A DNA stretch of 64,000 nt. Source: Euglena gracilis. Its lineage: Eukaryota > Euglenida > Euglenophyceae > Euglenales. The translations under genes were made by a program, and so were the position numbers. The DNA is taken from positions 62,599,668-62,663,667 of the forward strand of contig CP154955.1 in assembly GCA_039621445.1 (NCBI GenBank). Reading direction: 5' to 3'. Under the pieces are notes generated by a model that ran no database searches, was not told where the DNA came from, and saw only the letters and a program-made list of their open reading frames with translations. This document shows, one piece after another, positions 35,503 through 49,100 of the stretch (position 1 is the first letter of the stretch; each line of letters begins with the position of its first letter).

Positions 35503-38500
35503 CCCCTGTGAGAGGCGAGTTTTCCCTTTTTCTGTCCCTTTCTGTGTTGCAAACCAAACCCAGCCTCAGCCACGGGGGGGGGGGGTGAGGCAGTCCTTTC
35601 TGGGGCGAGAAGCACTGGACCCCGGAACCATGTATTCACTTAACACCTGTGCAACCCCCCTCAGGGAGGGGGTGGATTTTTGAGAATGGGTGGGTGGGTG
35701 GGGCCCATGGACCTCCGGGGTGCGCCATGGGTCAGGCTTTTGCCCGGCCAAAGGCAGGAAAAGTTTTTTCAGCGTTTTTAGCTGATTTTTTTGGCTGGAT
35801 TTTGGGTGGTTGGGTGGGTGGTTGACCCCCGGGGGGGGGGGGGTTGTGGTGGGCGGGTTTTTGAAGAGAGTGGGTGGGTGGGTCTGAGCCTGGGAAAAAG
35901 TGCCCCCCAGGGTCATTGAGTGAATCTATGACCCCAACTCTGGGTTTTGCAAGGTAGCAACCCATGTCAACGCGTGCAGAGGGGCATTGTCTTCGACAAC
36001 GTGACCATTTTTGGAAAAAGAATCCAAATAAATGGAAATGGAAATGTAAAACATGAAAACTGGGCTATCTGGAGGAAGGCTGCTGGTTGACCCAGGATTG
36101 AAGAATAGAAACCACAATATCCTGTGAGCAAGAGCATTGAAAGAGCTTGTCAGTGACATGAACGTTTCATTGCATGTGAACCGGGTTCAAAAAGTGATTA
36201 TCCTGACCTGTCAGTTGGGATAACAGGGGCCGAGCATGGGTGCCTGGCCCTCACCCATTTCTCGTATATGCAGGGCAGGGTTGATCGCCTGCCCACACAG
36301 TCCACGCAATGCCCAAGAGAAGTGACAGTGACCGCCAAACCTTTGCATGTGCTGTTCCTCCAAATTATTCCACCCATTGGCGTATGGGCGCGAGCGGTAC
36401 CCCCCCCCCCTTTGTCCAAGACACATTGTGCAGGTACTGCACGTTTTCGAGACATGACCTGGACGTTTCCATTGGATTGCAATGTCAATGACATACTGTG
36501 TCGTTGACATGATACGGGGTGGGGGAGCCAGCCGGCCGGCCGGCCGGCAGCCCTTCTCTGTCCTTGCCCCCTTCCCCCCCTTAATTTTGATTCCTGTCCA
36601 ACCAGCCTTCGGATGGCTGGATGGGTGCATGTTTTACCCCCTTGGCAGGTGCAAAGATGGGTCAAAATGGCTGCCCGGCTGAAAACTTTTTGTCAATGCA
36701 TCATTTCAACAAGGAACAGGGTTTGGAATTTTTGTGCAGTTTCGACATTTTCATAACCAGTTTGACCCTCGGTTGGGATATACCACATCGAATCCCACCA
36801 CCAACAAAAGCGGTGGTCCTCTATGGCTCCCAAGCTCTTGTTGGGGGGGGGGGTTGGCCAGCGTTTGTTTGGCAATTTTTGTTCTGCCATTGAGTGCCTT
36901 CCGGTGTGGGTTGCCGAAGGAGATCCGGGGAATTCTGAATAAGTGTCAAAGGCTGGGGTCGAGGAGGTTTGCTCCCTGGATTTTTCCGTTATTTTTTGAA
37001 TTTGCAAAGCACATTTGTTTTATAAGCGAAGGAGGGGTTACGTGGATTGTTCACTGCGGGCGGCGGGGAGGGGGGGGGCAGAGGTCGTCCTGCATTGGGG
37101 TTGGCTTGGTGAGGATCCTTGTTCTTTGTCCATGCCACATCTGTGTGTGTTTGCTTGTGTCTGTGTTTCTCCTCGCGTGGCTGGTTTTTGTAATCACTTC
37201 ATTTTCCTGGTTGCCACATGCCATATAACGCTCTGAGTTGATTTTGGACAAGGTGTGTGGTGTTGCCCCTTCCTCCCAAGGGAGAGGTCCCATTCTGCAC
37301 CCTACCCATTAAGCCAAATCATTTTGTGGACGTGAGTTGGGTCTATTTTGTGTGATGGGAGATTCTGGCTGAGCATTTTGCACCCCTCTCCTGCCTCATA
37401 TGACATAAAGTGGAACCCCCACACTTGAGCGTGGGGTATCGTGCGGGCTCCGCTTTACGCCAAGTCTCTCCCCGCCAATGGCCACCAACAATGTGTTTGA
37501 CAGTCTTGTCTGAGGGGCGAGGGACGAGGGGCGAGGGGCAGGGGCTCCTCCCAGTTTCGCCATTTCCCTGCCCCTTCATCCAATAGTCTTCTTCCGGGTC
37601 TCCTCTCTTTGGCCCCCACTCTCTCAGATCGTTTGATAGCGCTTTTTTTCTGTCTCGTTCGTAAACATGGCTGCGGAATAGAATACCATTATCAGAACAC
37701 CGTTATGGAGGCATTCGATGTGGAGAAGTTCGAGGTGTGTGGGCACCACAATGGGCGACCAGGGGAAGGTATATTGTGCCTGGGACTGGACAATGCCAAC
37801 CCAGGTCCCATCCTTAGGGACAAAAAGCAAGCCCTCCCCTGAAGGACCTCCCCTTGCGAAGGGTTGGCCGACGGCCGGTAGAGGACTCGAACAAGGTCGA
37901 CAATCAAAGAGTCGAAAAAACGCATTTGTTGACATTTGGCTGGGTTGGGGATTTGTCCAAGGATGCCAGAAATCTTCTTTTCCCCAACGTCGACCTGTTT
38001 TTGCCAAAGCACGTCATTTTTTTGGCCCCAGTTTGCTTGTGGGTTTTCCATCGAGTGTGCTGAACGGTATTTTTGCTTTTTATGTTACCCGCCCCCTCCC
38101 CTTGCCGTACGACCACCCCTCATTTACGACCCCCCCCCCCCCCCCGGTCGCAGGTTGCAGGTCATGGGGGTGTTATGACCACCGTCGCAGGTTGCAGGTT
38201 GCGAAAAATTTAGCACCACCTTACCAACGACCGCCCCCTCATTTACAGCCACCCCTCGGTCGCAGGTTGCAAGTTATGGGGGAGTTACGACCCCCCCCCC
38301 CCCCGGTCGCAGGTTGCAGGAACCCGGTCGTACGACAAGGGGGGCAGGTAAGGAGGCTCTGTGTTGATAAAAGAAATTATCTATTTTATTTTTCTGGCAA
38401 ATGGTTTTGCGCAAAGGTACTTTTACACAACCGTTGTCAATGGCACATTTTTGGAACATTGTCGCTTTCTGGAAGTTTCTTCCAAGAAGTTGTGAAATTG

Positions 38501-40097
38501 CCTTATTCTTCAAGTCAGATTTTTTTTCAGAAGTTTAGGCTAAAATGATTTAAACTCTTTTTCCAAGATTCTTCAAGGTGTTTCTAACCCCTTTGCTTTG
38601 TTGCTTTGTTTTTTTTCCACTGGTTTTTTCTGCTAAATGGGCGCACTGGATATGGTTTGGCTCATATTTCCATGTTTTCTGGCAAATCTGGTGAATGTGA
38701 ATAATTCCTGAATCCTACTCGAAATTTTGTAGCATAATGGCAATTTTTTTCGGTCATTTCAAGCAAAATTGTGCAAACCCCCCAAATAGAAGCCCAGGGC
38801 AGCTACAAGCAGGGTGGACAAGGTTTTTGTTTTTGCATAGATGGGCACTGAGAACAATTTTTGTGTGGAAAATACTAAAGCATCATTAAAACATGCAATA
38901 GCAGGAGGAAAAGGTTTTTATGCATTTCCAGGCGCACAGCACCGACAGTTTAATAATTAAATTAGATTTTCGTTATTTTTGCGGGGTGTTTCTATTTCCG
39001 CCAAAATTCCAAAAGAATTTCCAGCTATTAACCTCTAATATGACCCCCCCCCTGCCCTGGATTTCGGGCGAAAATAACACCCCGGGGGGATATTTTTGGG
39101 GGGGGGGTTACAAGTGCACCTTATCTTTAGCATGTCAGGTCCAAACAAAAAAGCAGAGCTGCATTCCTCTGCCGCCATAGGTGCTCCGCACCCGTGATTT
39201 ACCTGGGGGGATCACAGTACAGATTTGGTAAGAAATTTTCTACAAATGAACGTTTTTCAAAGGTTTTTTTAAAAAAAGACTTCAATGATTATTTGACCAT
39301 TTTTTCGCAGTTTGATGAATTGGCCAGTGTGTGGCTCACAACATCAAAAACCAAAAAATTCACCATTGCTGTCCATTCCTGGTAACGTTCTGCTGACGCA
39401 CACCCTGTGTGGTGGCTGGGTAAGTGGACAGATAGACGCCACCAACCCAAGTTTGGGACAAAGGCAGGAAGGTTGCAGCAAAATAAATTCAGTTGGAGAC
39501 CAGAAGCAAGTTGTGTTGTAGCATTGCCTGAAGTCAATATATGTTCCTGGGTCAGAAGGATTTGTAATTTGATGTTGTGATTTTCTGTGTGTTGTGTCTT
39601 GTTCTAATATTAGCATTCTAATAAGCTATTGATGCATGTTTTTTTCCTGTGTTTTGCCTTTCGTTGTTATGTTGTTGTCATGTTGTTTTGTTTTGTGACT
39701 AACAACGTGATGATATCATATTTAGCTTTCCCCTTGTCCCGGCTGTACAGCTTGTCTAAGCTGTACTGTGTCGTTAACACACCCCCACGTGAATGCCACA
39801 TTTTGGGATATTCTTCTTTTTTCCCCGAAACTCTGAAATTGAAAATCCTTTGAGGCAGCAAAACCACCTGACAGTAATGTTTATAAAATGCTTCTCTCTC
39901 AAATTCGATGATTGGCCCAAAATTTGCCCCAAAACAACACCAAAGCTGCATCAAAGAGGGTTATTTGGAAACCACCATTTCAATACCAGATTGTTGGAAC
40001 ACTGGCATCACAGATTTTTTTAAGTTTCGTGACCCGGCGGGTGCAGGCCCCCCCCCCCCCCCCCCCCGGGTCTTAAAAATTTTTTGATTGGCATGCC

Positions 40098-40198
40098 TTG
40101 GACAGAATAAGGCTGAGGTGCACCACCAACCACATTTACCCGCCGAAATATATGCCTTTTCAAAAGGCAAGTGCCGGCATGCAATCAGATATTGTGAA
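40098..40198 (+). CDS. cullin exon 1 (start)
   Basis: Open frame with ATGs at 40098, 40152 and 40179, reading ...MPFQKASAGMQSDIVK. The ATG at 40152 gives an N-terminus of typical cullin length ahead of the first helix; the choice is uncertain. Confidence 0.7.
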
Positions 40199-43100
40199 GG
40201 ACAGGGGTAAGGTGGGGGGTGTTGATATCTGCAATTTTTCCGCAATTTCTGCAGTTATCTGCAATTTTTCCGCATCGACCTGAAATGAAGGCGAAATAAG
40301 TTCCGGCCATTCCTTGAACGTTTCACCAAGGAGCCCAGGTGCTTTTTTTGTTATTTTGTTGCAAATTTGCTAAATTTTACCAAGTTTTGCCAAATGTTGA
40401 CAAAATTTGGCAATTTCTGGACCTTTTTTAGGTTTCCCCCCAATTTCTGCTGGGAATAATTTCGGACTCAGAAATTGGACCAGATTTTACCAGATACGAA
40501 AGTCTTCGTCCATTTTTTGGAATTTCTTGGATTTTTCACCCAAGAAATTCCTTAATTCCAGAATCAGCATGCTCACAAAATTGCAGAAATTATGTTTTTT
40601 TTTTGACCTTTTTGTTGGAAGAATGCGAATAATGGCTCAAACCTTTCCAAGTCCCTCCAGCAGAAGAATATTCATTCCCAGAACTGCAATTTCCGCAATT
40701 TTTCCGCAATTTTTTTCGAAGTTCTCTGATATCAATCCCCCCCTGGATAAGGCCACGCACGCTTCCCGACTCGCGCAGGAGGACTGGCGGGAGCTGGAGG
40801 TTGGCTTCGGGCGGCTGCAGGAGTCGGTGGAGAGCGGCTTCCTGAAGGTGTTCGACAACAGCGCGTACATGAAGCTGTACGCCATCGTGTACGCCCTGCG
40901 GCGGACCCAGCCTCTCCTGCGGGGCTGTCGTGCGGTCTGCCTTTCGGATTTTTTGACGTCCCCCAACACCATGCCTCACACCCCTAACCCCATGCACCGA
41001 TCCAAGCTGCAAAGGTTGATTGACCATGGACTGGCGCAGTTGGCCTGGGGTGCCCAAGGAAGGCTAGGCCCGGGTGTGAAGATCTGCAAGAACATCCCAA
41101 ACTTTGTCGTTTTGTCTGTGTCGTTTTGTGAGAGGCAATGATCCCTTGATTTTATTTCATAGCTGGTTTCGCCCAGCGGCACAATCAAGTATTCTGCCAT
41201 GTTAGTATTCAGCCGGTTACAAAAAATTTTCTGCTGTGGTCGCGGCAAATATCATTTTTTTTGCGGTACATTAACTACAAGTATAGAATGCAGCATGATT
41301 CTGCACACAGAGTATAAAGCCCAGTGATTTTGAAATTGTGTGCCGCGACTACCGCGGCATTGTCAATCCTATTGAATTTTATACAAAAAAATTGACTCCC
41401 CTCACCCTCCAGATTGTTCCCCCCGAGATTGATCATTTAATTTTGTTAGTGCCCCGCGCCTATTTGTCCATTCGGTTTTCGGAAAATGACCATGCCAATT
41501 GGCCATTTTCCCATTTTTAACCCCCCAATTGGCCTTCCAGCCTGGGGAAGTCATTTTACCCCCCCCCCCAAACTTGCCATTTTAGTCAAAATGGGCTGCG
41601 TGCCAGCTTGTCCAAGGCCGCCAGGGGTGGCCAATCTGAAGGGGGACGAAGGTAGTGCCGCGCTGCACCGCTTTTGTGCCGCATTCTCTATAGCAGAAAA
41701 AAATTTGTGCCGCGAGCACCGCGGAACTTGCTTTGTGCCGCAGCGCGAGCGCCGTACACACTAACTGCAAACATTGGGCAGATTTTGGTGCCAAAAGAAA
41801 CTTTCCCTTTGCAAACCGCCTCCCTCAGCAACGCTCATTATCAGCAGTGGGTGTGTTTCCGTACAAACATGGAAATCGGCCCCTCCCAAATTTCTGGTTC
41901 TTCGTACCGTGCCGACCCGTGGGAAGCGTTTGAAGTGCTGGAAGTATTGGAAGTATTGAAGTGGATGGAGTGGATGCAAGCATTGGAGTGGGTGGAGTGG
42001 ATGCAGGTATTGGAGTTGTCAAAATCTTTCTGGAAAAATGACGTTACCAAACCCTTTGGGGTCTGGGTTCACCGCAAGTCAATTCCCCTGGTGGGGTCGG
42101 GTTGGCCGCATTGGAAGGGGGCCATGCATATGCACCGACACCCAGCGCGGTACGGGAACCCCTGCAACCCTGTGGGTGGTGGGGTGGGGGGGGTCGACCA
42201 CCCCTCCCCCACCAGGCCTTCCCATATTTCCGGGGGTGCTGATTTTTAGGTAAAATTTTTCCTTCAGCGCCTTCGGCGCCAAAGGAATTTTCTTTGAGCG
42301 GGTGCCATGGTGGGTGGGGGGGGGTCCGACCCCTCCTCCATCAGGCCTTCCCATGCAGCCCTGGCAGCACCAAAAGGAGGCCTCTCCAGCCGGCGGTCCG
42401 CCGCGGCCCCCAACCTCTGCACGAAGAGCCGGCTGGACGTGGACAACGACGCCGCCCCGCAGGCCACGGAGCTGCTGTACAAGCGCTACGGGCAGCTGCA
42501 GGTGCGCTGCCCCGGGCTGGGGCAGCGGGGTCAGGGGGATGCCCTCCGCTGGTGGGGGCTGAGCGGGAGTCCCGGAACCCTTGGTGGAAGGGGTGGGTTC
42601 GGTCGTGGAATTGTGACTCCCAGACCCCCAACTGCTAAGCAAGCAGTGAACCCCTGCGTGTCCAAGTCCCCCCGGCTTTTGGGTACAGCAATACAGCAAT
42701 ACAGGTTCACCTGCCAAATAGCATTAAATTTCAAAATATTAGACACAAAATCACAAACCACAAAATTATCAAAAAAAACCCAATTTTTTTCCGCTCCGTT
42801 TTTTTTTCAAGTTTTTTTTCCCATTCCAGTTGTTTTTCCTGGCATCGCGGCGGGGAAGCGGGTTCAAGGCTGCCCCAGTCCGGCCCCACCTCAAGCAGCA
42901 GACGCAGTGGAGCGAGGGGCCGGCCTTCCTGCCGCAGCTGGTGAAGCGCTGGTCGAACCACAAGCTGATCACCCAGCCCCCACCGGGGCCGAGCCCTGCA
43001 TGGGGGCTGCTCGGCCTCCAACCCCGGAGCGACTCTGGCTGCATGTGCATGAGCAAGTCATGGCTGTTGGCGTGACGAGTGCAAAAGGCAGTGCATTTGT

Positions 43101-46100
43101 CAGGCAGTACCTCTGATATCTGTGTGCAAAGAAAAGTATTTTTTGTGTACAAGTATAAAATCAGCAATTACCAAACGCACCCACGTCGTATCATATCACA
43201 AGTAGAAGCAATGACGATGCTTGGTTTTCCATTTGGAAGGTTGACAACGCCGAAATTGGGCATCCCGCATCAAGGCAATATCTTGGACTGATGCACGCAC
43301 TCATTTGCACGCGTGCATGGACACATTCGGCAGGTTGATTCTCGCCTCTGGTGGGACAGGGACGATGGAAAAGCTCTTTGCGTACCTCGACCGCTATTAC
43401 ACAAAGCACAATGCCCTCACCCCGGCCAGCCATGTATCGTGTTGCAGGGGGGCTAGTGCCAATAAGAGGTTTTCTCCCTCTCATACAGGTAAATAAAAGG
43501 CTGAAGGTATTCACGGTCACGTGTGACCGTATTGAAGCCTCGGATCATGTCAGCTTGAGACCAGGGCGAGTCACAAGCCGAAGTCCCCCGGGGCAGGTTC
43601 CAGCAATAGCCAAATCCCAGCCCTCCCCCTATCGACAAGTTTTCTTTATTGCCGCACGAAGGGTGACTGGGCACAGTTGGGTTAGAACTGGGCAACCTCC
43701 CCAAATAACTCCCCCCAGGGTATTATTTTTTGAAGTCCCGGCCCGAGGGGGGGGTATAATTTGAGGGGGGGGGTAATAGCTCCCAAAATTTTTCGAAATT
43801 TTACCATGGGTCCCAAAATAGCACCCAAAAACCCCCGACGGGGACATTTATTGCATTTTCTCATGAAATTTAGCATTTTTGGAGACCAGATGATCCAGAA
43901 AAATCGATTTTCTTTGTTATTTATCGTCCGAAACCATATTTTTTACCTACATTTTCAAGGCAAAATTCAGGTCGTCGGCCCGAAATTGGGGGGGATATTA
44001 ACTCAGTTGGCATAGTCGGACCTCGAGGGGGGGAGGGTATTATTTGGGGGGGGGGGTAATATTTGGGGGCAGGGTTTACCCAAAACAAACTTCAAGTTGC
44101 AAACATTCCCAAAAACTTCCAGTAACTGGTAATTATTCGCCACCAGTTGCTGTGTTTGAAAGAAAGCATTCTTTTGCTTTTGGAGAGTTGGTCAAAAAAA
44201 TCGATTTTTTGTTTGATCGGCAGTTGTCCAGCCAGCCCAAATTTTCCGGCCTCTGAGCGGGGCCTCTCCCCCGGGAGGTAAGTCAGTCAGTCAGTCACTA
44301 AGCGAAGTCCTCGAGGCATCAGGGGGACCCCAATGTATGAATGCTTTTTTAGGCTGGTTTTTTCCGCACAATCCAAGATTTGACCCTCAAAAATAATACC
44401 ACTTTGGGATTTTCTGCAACAGATCCAAAAGTGGACCCAGGGTCTTATTTGGGGATCACAATGAGGGAGGGTAATTAATCAGCTCCATTTTCAAGCAGCT
44501 TTGAGCTTTCTGTGATAACTGGGTTGTGTGGAGCGGTGCACCACTCACATCCTGTCACGCTCAAAACATTCACATCCTGTGTGTGACTGGTCGGTGCGCG
44601 ACACACTCAAGGATTGCGGACTGAAGTGTTTCAATACAGTCATTTACAGCCAAGCTTTTCCAGTTGTTTCCTCCGTGTCCCTCTCAATGAGGTGCATTTT
44701 CACCAGCAGTGCAAATCCACTGCGACGTTGCAAATATGGCGGTGCATTTGTGACGCATCAATGACCGAATTGCCTGGTTTGCATACCTGTGTCCTGCACC
44801 CTACATTAGTTGCAGCCTTCACGAAGTTGCAGTGTTACAATTGTGATTGCGTTTATTATTATGAACAACACCAGAAAATCCAATTAAAATTCCAATGACA
44901 ATGACAATGACAATGATGACGATTATGTGTGGTATGATGCATGGCTTGCACCCAAGACGCTGCTTAAGCCGGAGGGCACCATCCCGGGGGGGCCAGCCAG
45001 CCAGCTAGAAGCCTTTTGCCAGCCAGCAGCCTTTTTTTAGCCTCGGACCCCCATCAACGAGTTTTATTTCCTCTGCATCCACCTAAAGGGCAAAGGGCGG
45101 TTGGGCGGGTAACAGATTTTTGTTTTCGAGGAGCAAAGATGGCCAAAAAAAAGGACAAAACCAGGGCGGAAATGGCATTCCCAGATCAAATTATGGGTCA
45201 AAAAGGTTGATTTTTTTCCATTTGACGAGCTTTGGAGAATTTTTGGCTTTCGATTTCGATCTTTGGCACCTGGTTTGATCCGAGTTTCCAACCAGTGGGG
45301 GGGGTCAACAAGCGACGCCATGCCTGCAAGTGCTCAGGTAATGCCTCCGCAAAGACCAGGGTATTAAGTTGAACCGCCATGCTCCCCCAGTCCCACCCAA
45401 TTAGTACCCTGTCAAAGATAGGTAAATCATGGACATATGTATCATCCAGTAAATTAAAAAAAAAACGAAGGAGCTTGGGTTCGAGGGGGTGAAGGGGCGG
45501 CTGCTTGACGCTGTGTTCAGTGAGATTCGCCCAGACCTCCGTCTTCTGGGGGAGCGTGTGCACTCGTGTGTGCCTCTCATGTGCGGGGTTGTGTGCTTGT
45601 GCTGCAAGTGTGTGCCTGTTCCCTTCTGGGAAGTTCTATTGTGTGTGTGTTTTGCTGCGTTTATTGTGTGTGTTTTGCTGGCGTTTGGTGTGCCTTTCTT
45701 CGCCAACCAGTTGACCTCCCCCTCATGAACATCCAAGCAACCAATCACATGGTCACTGGGGGAGGGATTGACTGGTTTTTCCACAGTGAGTGATTTTTTT
45801 TCAGGCCTGAACCCAAAGTCCGCAAAAAATCAATCACCAAAGTAGCTGAGTGCCAAAGGCCCGCAATAAAGAAATTGGCCATTTATTTCATTATTGTGGT
45901 GAATTTTCCCTGATCCCGGAGTGATCCCCTGGGGAGAAGTGGAGTGACCAGGGCAGTCCATTTGGGACAGAAGTTTTTTGTTGAAATTGTCGAGGGCCGC
46001 CACTTAAGGACTGCCCTCAAACCATAATGGCATTTAAAGTCTGTATCTTGATCCATTCAGTGGGCCACATGAAAACCACACCAGCAAGGGTGTTATGGGC

Positions 46101-49100
46101 GAAAGTCCCAGGGTTCAATGCACCAAGCTTTCCCTCAAAATCGACCCGCTGTCGCCAAAATATGTCCTTTTTTTCCTTGTGGCTGTTTTCATGGGTGTGG
46201 TGGGGCAGGAAATTATTCACGCTTTAGGGCCGCCCCCAGCACAATAGTACAGGTAGTTGTAGCAGGATTTTGCATAGTGGAGCGGAATGGTCTAATAATA
46301 GTAATTGAGTATAATAGCATGGGTAGCAGCCCCCCAGGGACGGTAGTATTTGTATGCTCTGTTTTGTCGGCCTTGCTGAAGCCAACTGCAGGGGAAGGGA
46401 GATGGATTGCCCGGCGTGGCCTCCGGCCGGGGGTCTGCCGGTAAAGCGAGCGGCAGGGCTACACCATCAACCGGGCGGACGTCAAGGAGGCCGTCGGGCT
46501 CTTCGTGGAGATGGGCATGGCCCGCCCCGCCGCCCCAGCCGCGCTGTGGTTTGTCGGTGGCCCTGGCCCCGACCGTTGAGTCAGGATCAGGCTTCTTTTT
46601 ACCGCAGAAGACCCTGCTGGGGGGGGGGGTGGCTGGGTCCGGGCCAGAAGCCCATGTTTTTTTTTGTTTCTTGGGGGGAAATGCCCTCAGATGACCCGAT
46701 TTTGGGGGGAGGGGTCCCACCCGGAGAGGTCCCGCTGGGCTGGGTGGGTGGGGGGAGTTTTTTAGCAGAAGCCTGTTCAGGAACCCTTGGCCCACCTGCA
46801 GGCAACGATTGCTGAGTTGCCGGGGGGGGGGCATGGATCTGGCGTGATTTGATATGGTTGTCATTCACCGTGTGATGTTGGTCGGGTGAGAACGTGCAAA
46901 GCGGCGTCCCCCACAAGTGGGGCGGGGGGGGCGCCAGGGATACGCTGACGGTGTACACCCGGGACTTCGAGGAGCCGTTCCTTACCCGCACCGCCGAATT
47001 CTGCCCCGGGACAGCCTGGTGCGAGGGGTCTGCAGATCCCAGAAGTACGAAGCCCAAAAATGAAACCCCTGGATGAGGAACACCTTTATGTTTTCAGGCC
47101 ACCAAGATGCCAAAGGCTGCATGCAGCTGGGTACAGTTCAGTATTGCAGTTTTTGGAAAACTCTCACTCTTCATTTCTGATTTTTTATTCCAATTGCATC
47201 AAATTAGCCGTATTTTTTGCGTTTTTTTTCTGATGGGATTTTTCAATTTTTGTTGGAATGCAAAATTTCTCATTTTGCCCCCGGTTTATCCCCAAGACGA
47301 AAATTCTGTTGGTTTTTTGGCATAATGTGAGGGTTACATTTATCATAAGGAACATGTATCGTGGTCGGGCCGTTTAATCGAAGTTAAGCCTCAAGTTTCA
47401 CGTAAAATTTGGGTTCACTCACGCCCAACCTTAGTGTTAGTTATTAATGTTAGGTTCAGGTGTATTCTTTGGCCGAAAGATTAAATTGAATCCAGGTCTT
47501 ATTTTAGGCCCTGGCTGCTAATTGTGACAGTGACCTTACTTCGAACCCTGACCCTGACCATTTCCCGAAATTTTTTTTGTAAAAATTCATAATGGACTTT
47601 GGGGGAAATGGTGATAATGCTTCTCATTTGTCATGAAAAATTTTGGCCGAAAGGCAACTCAGAATTTCATCAAAAAGTCAAAATGGTTGCCTGGTTGTCT
47701 TTTTTGTCGGTTTTTTTTTCATTACCAAACAGACCCCAAAAATCGATCATATTTTGTAGCCGCGTCTTTTTGTGGTAAAATTGATTACCGCTGTAGTGGC
47801 TCCCCAAACGGGCACCGAAAAAGGTTCGCATTTTTGTCCAGACTGTTCAGTGGACGTTTGTTTGTTGGCTTTTGTGGGGCAAACAGCAGGGGGCGCCAGG
47901 CTCCGGGCCTGGGCTGTTCCAGCCCCACCGCGTTGAAAGCAGCAAATGGATCTCAGAGGACTCCGCATCCGCCGCAGGGCTTTTGGGATCCTTCTCGGGG
48001 GGATGCAGTGCACAGCCTTCATTTTCATCCACCTGCTGCATTCTCCAGCAGAATGTGTGTTTGTGTGTCTGTGCACTTTGGTGCATGTGTACAACTTTCT
48101 TTTCCTTTGTCAAAAGGCACCGATACATGACAGACAGGCACCCAGAGATGCAGGCGTCGCACAAAAAAACAAAGACAAACAGACGCATCACTCAGGTGCA
48201 CACCCGGCAGGGGAAAAGGCACACAATAATTATCAGCCTTAGCTGGAAAACTGCCAAATACACAACATAAGATGGCACCAGCCAACTTTTTATCATAGGA
48301 AGGTTTCAGAGTCTCAGCATAGCAATTATCTCGGGGGGGGGGGCGATAGTTAAAAGCCTCCAAATGAACCCCCCAAATAATAAACACCTCCGAAAACCGT
48401 GAGGGCAAAGAGAAAAAAGGGAAACTCAGCAGAAACGCTGCAAGAACAGAAAGAGGTATATAAAAAATTGGTGCAAAACAATATCAAAAAGACCGTCCAT
48501 TTTTCAAAAAAAACCTAACATGAAAATAAAACAAATAATAAAGTGATCATTCAAACCTTTTTGAGGCACATTTGGGTCAGTTTTTTGCCTTTGAAAGTTT
48601 TGCCCAGATAATGAACCCCCCCCCCAAAACCCCCCCATGGACCCCGATTTTGATGTTATTTGGGGGTTTGGACGCTGGTTTTTGATTTGGAAACCAAACT
48701 TAAGCCACTTTGGAGAATGCTGACAAGCGAAGCTCGAGCAAAATTTGAGGGTGACTCCCCATTCCATTGCATTATTTTGATCTGGAGTTCTGTATTATGC
48801 ATTTGAAGACTGCCAACTTCAATTTGCCTCAAAGTGATGAAATTCAAAGGCAAAAGGGTGCGTGGACAATTCGGTCCTGTAAATTGAGGTTCTTCCAGAT
48901 ATTGCAAAATTCCCCAATGGTTGTGACATCCCTCCCCCATATATAATTGCTGGGCAGGATTGGGAGGGGATTGGGAGGGATTGGGAATTATCATGCAAAA
49001 AAAAGGCCGTGACAGCGTTGGGGGTGCCTACAGGTTGTCCGTTGGCCAGGTTTCTGTCGGGGGGGGGGGGGGCATCCTCCCGATTTGGGGGTGGGGGACG

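Larger units (their letters stand above)
29892..40097. other. intergenic; repeats, no certain gene
   Basis: Holds MITEs at 33022 and 35294, a family E fragment at 30040-30418 (ending GGAAATTCCCTG), family C fragments at 31800-31990 and 37820-38080 (GGTCCAAGGATGCCGGAAAT-like), a poly-T tract at 33758-33840 and (GGCC) repeats at 36529-36548. GC-rich open stretches at 30420-30640 (minus, LAVELKDRRLISHICRTS) and 31010-31188 (plus, Pro-rich, ending TLIRQLYEK-stop) could be exons of other genes but have no supporting homology. Confidence 0.5.

Noticed and set aside
41338-41520. 59-codon plus-strand frame after a TGCCGCGACTACCGCGGCA palindrome
   Set aside because: Composition is A/T-rich and unlike cullin exons; it lies in the exon 2-3 intron and matches no cullin segment.
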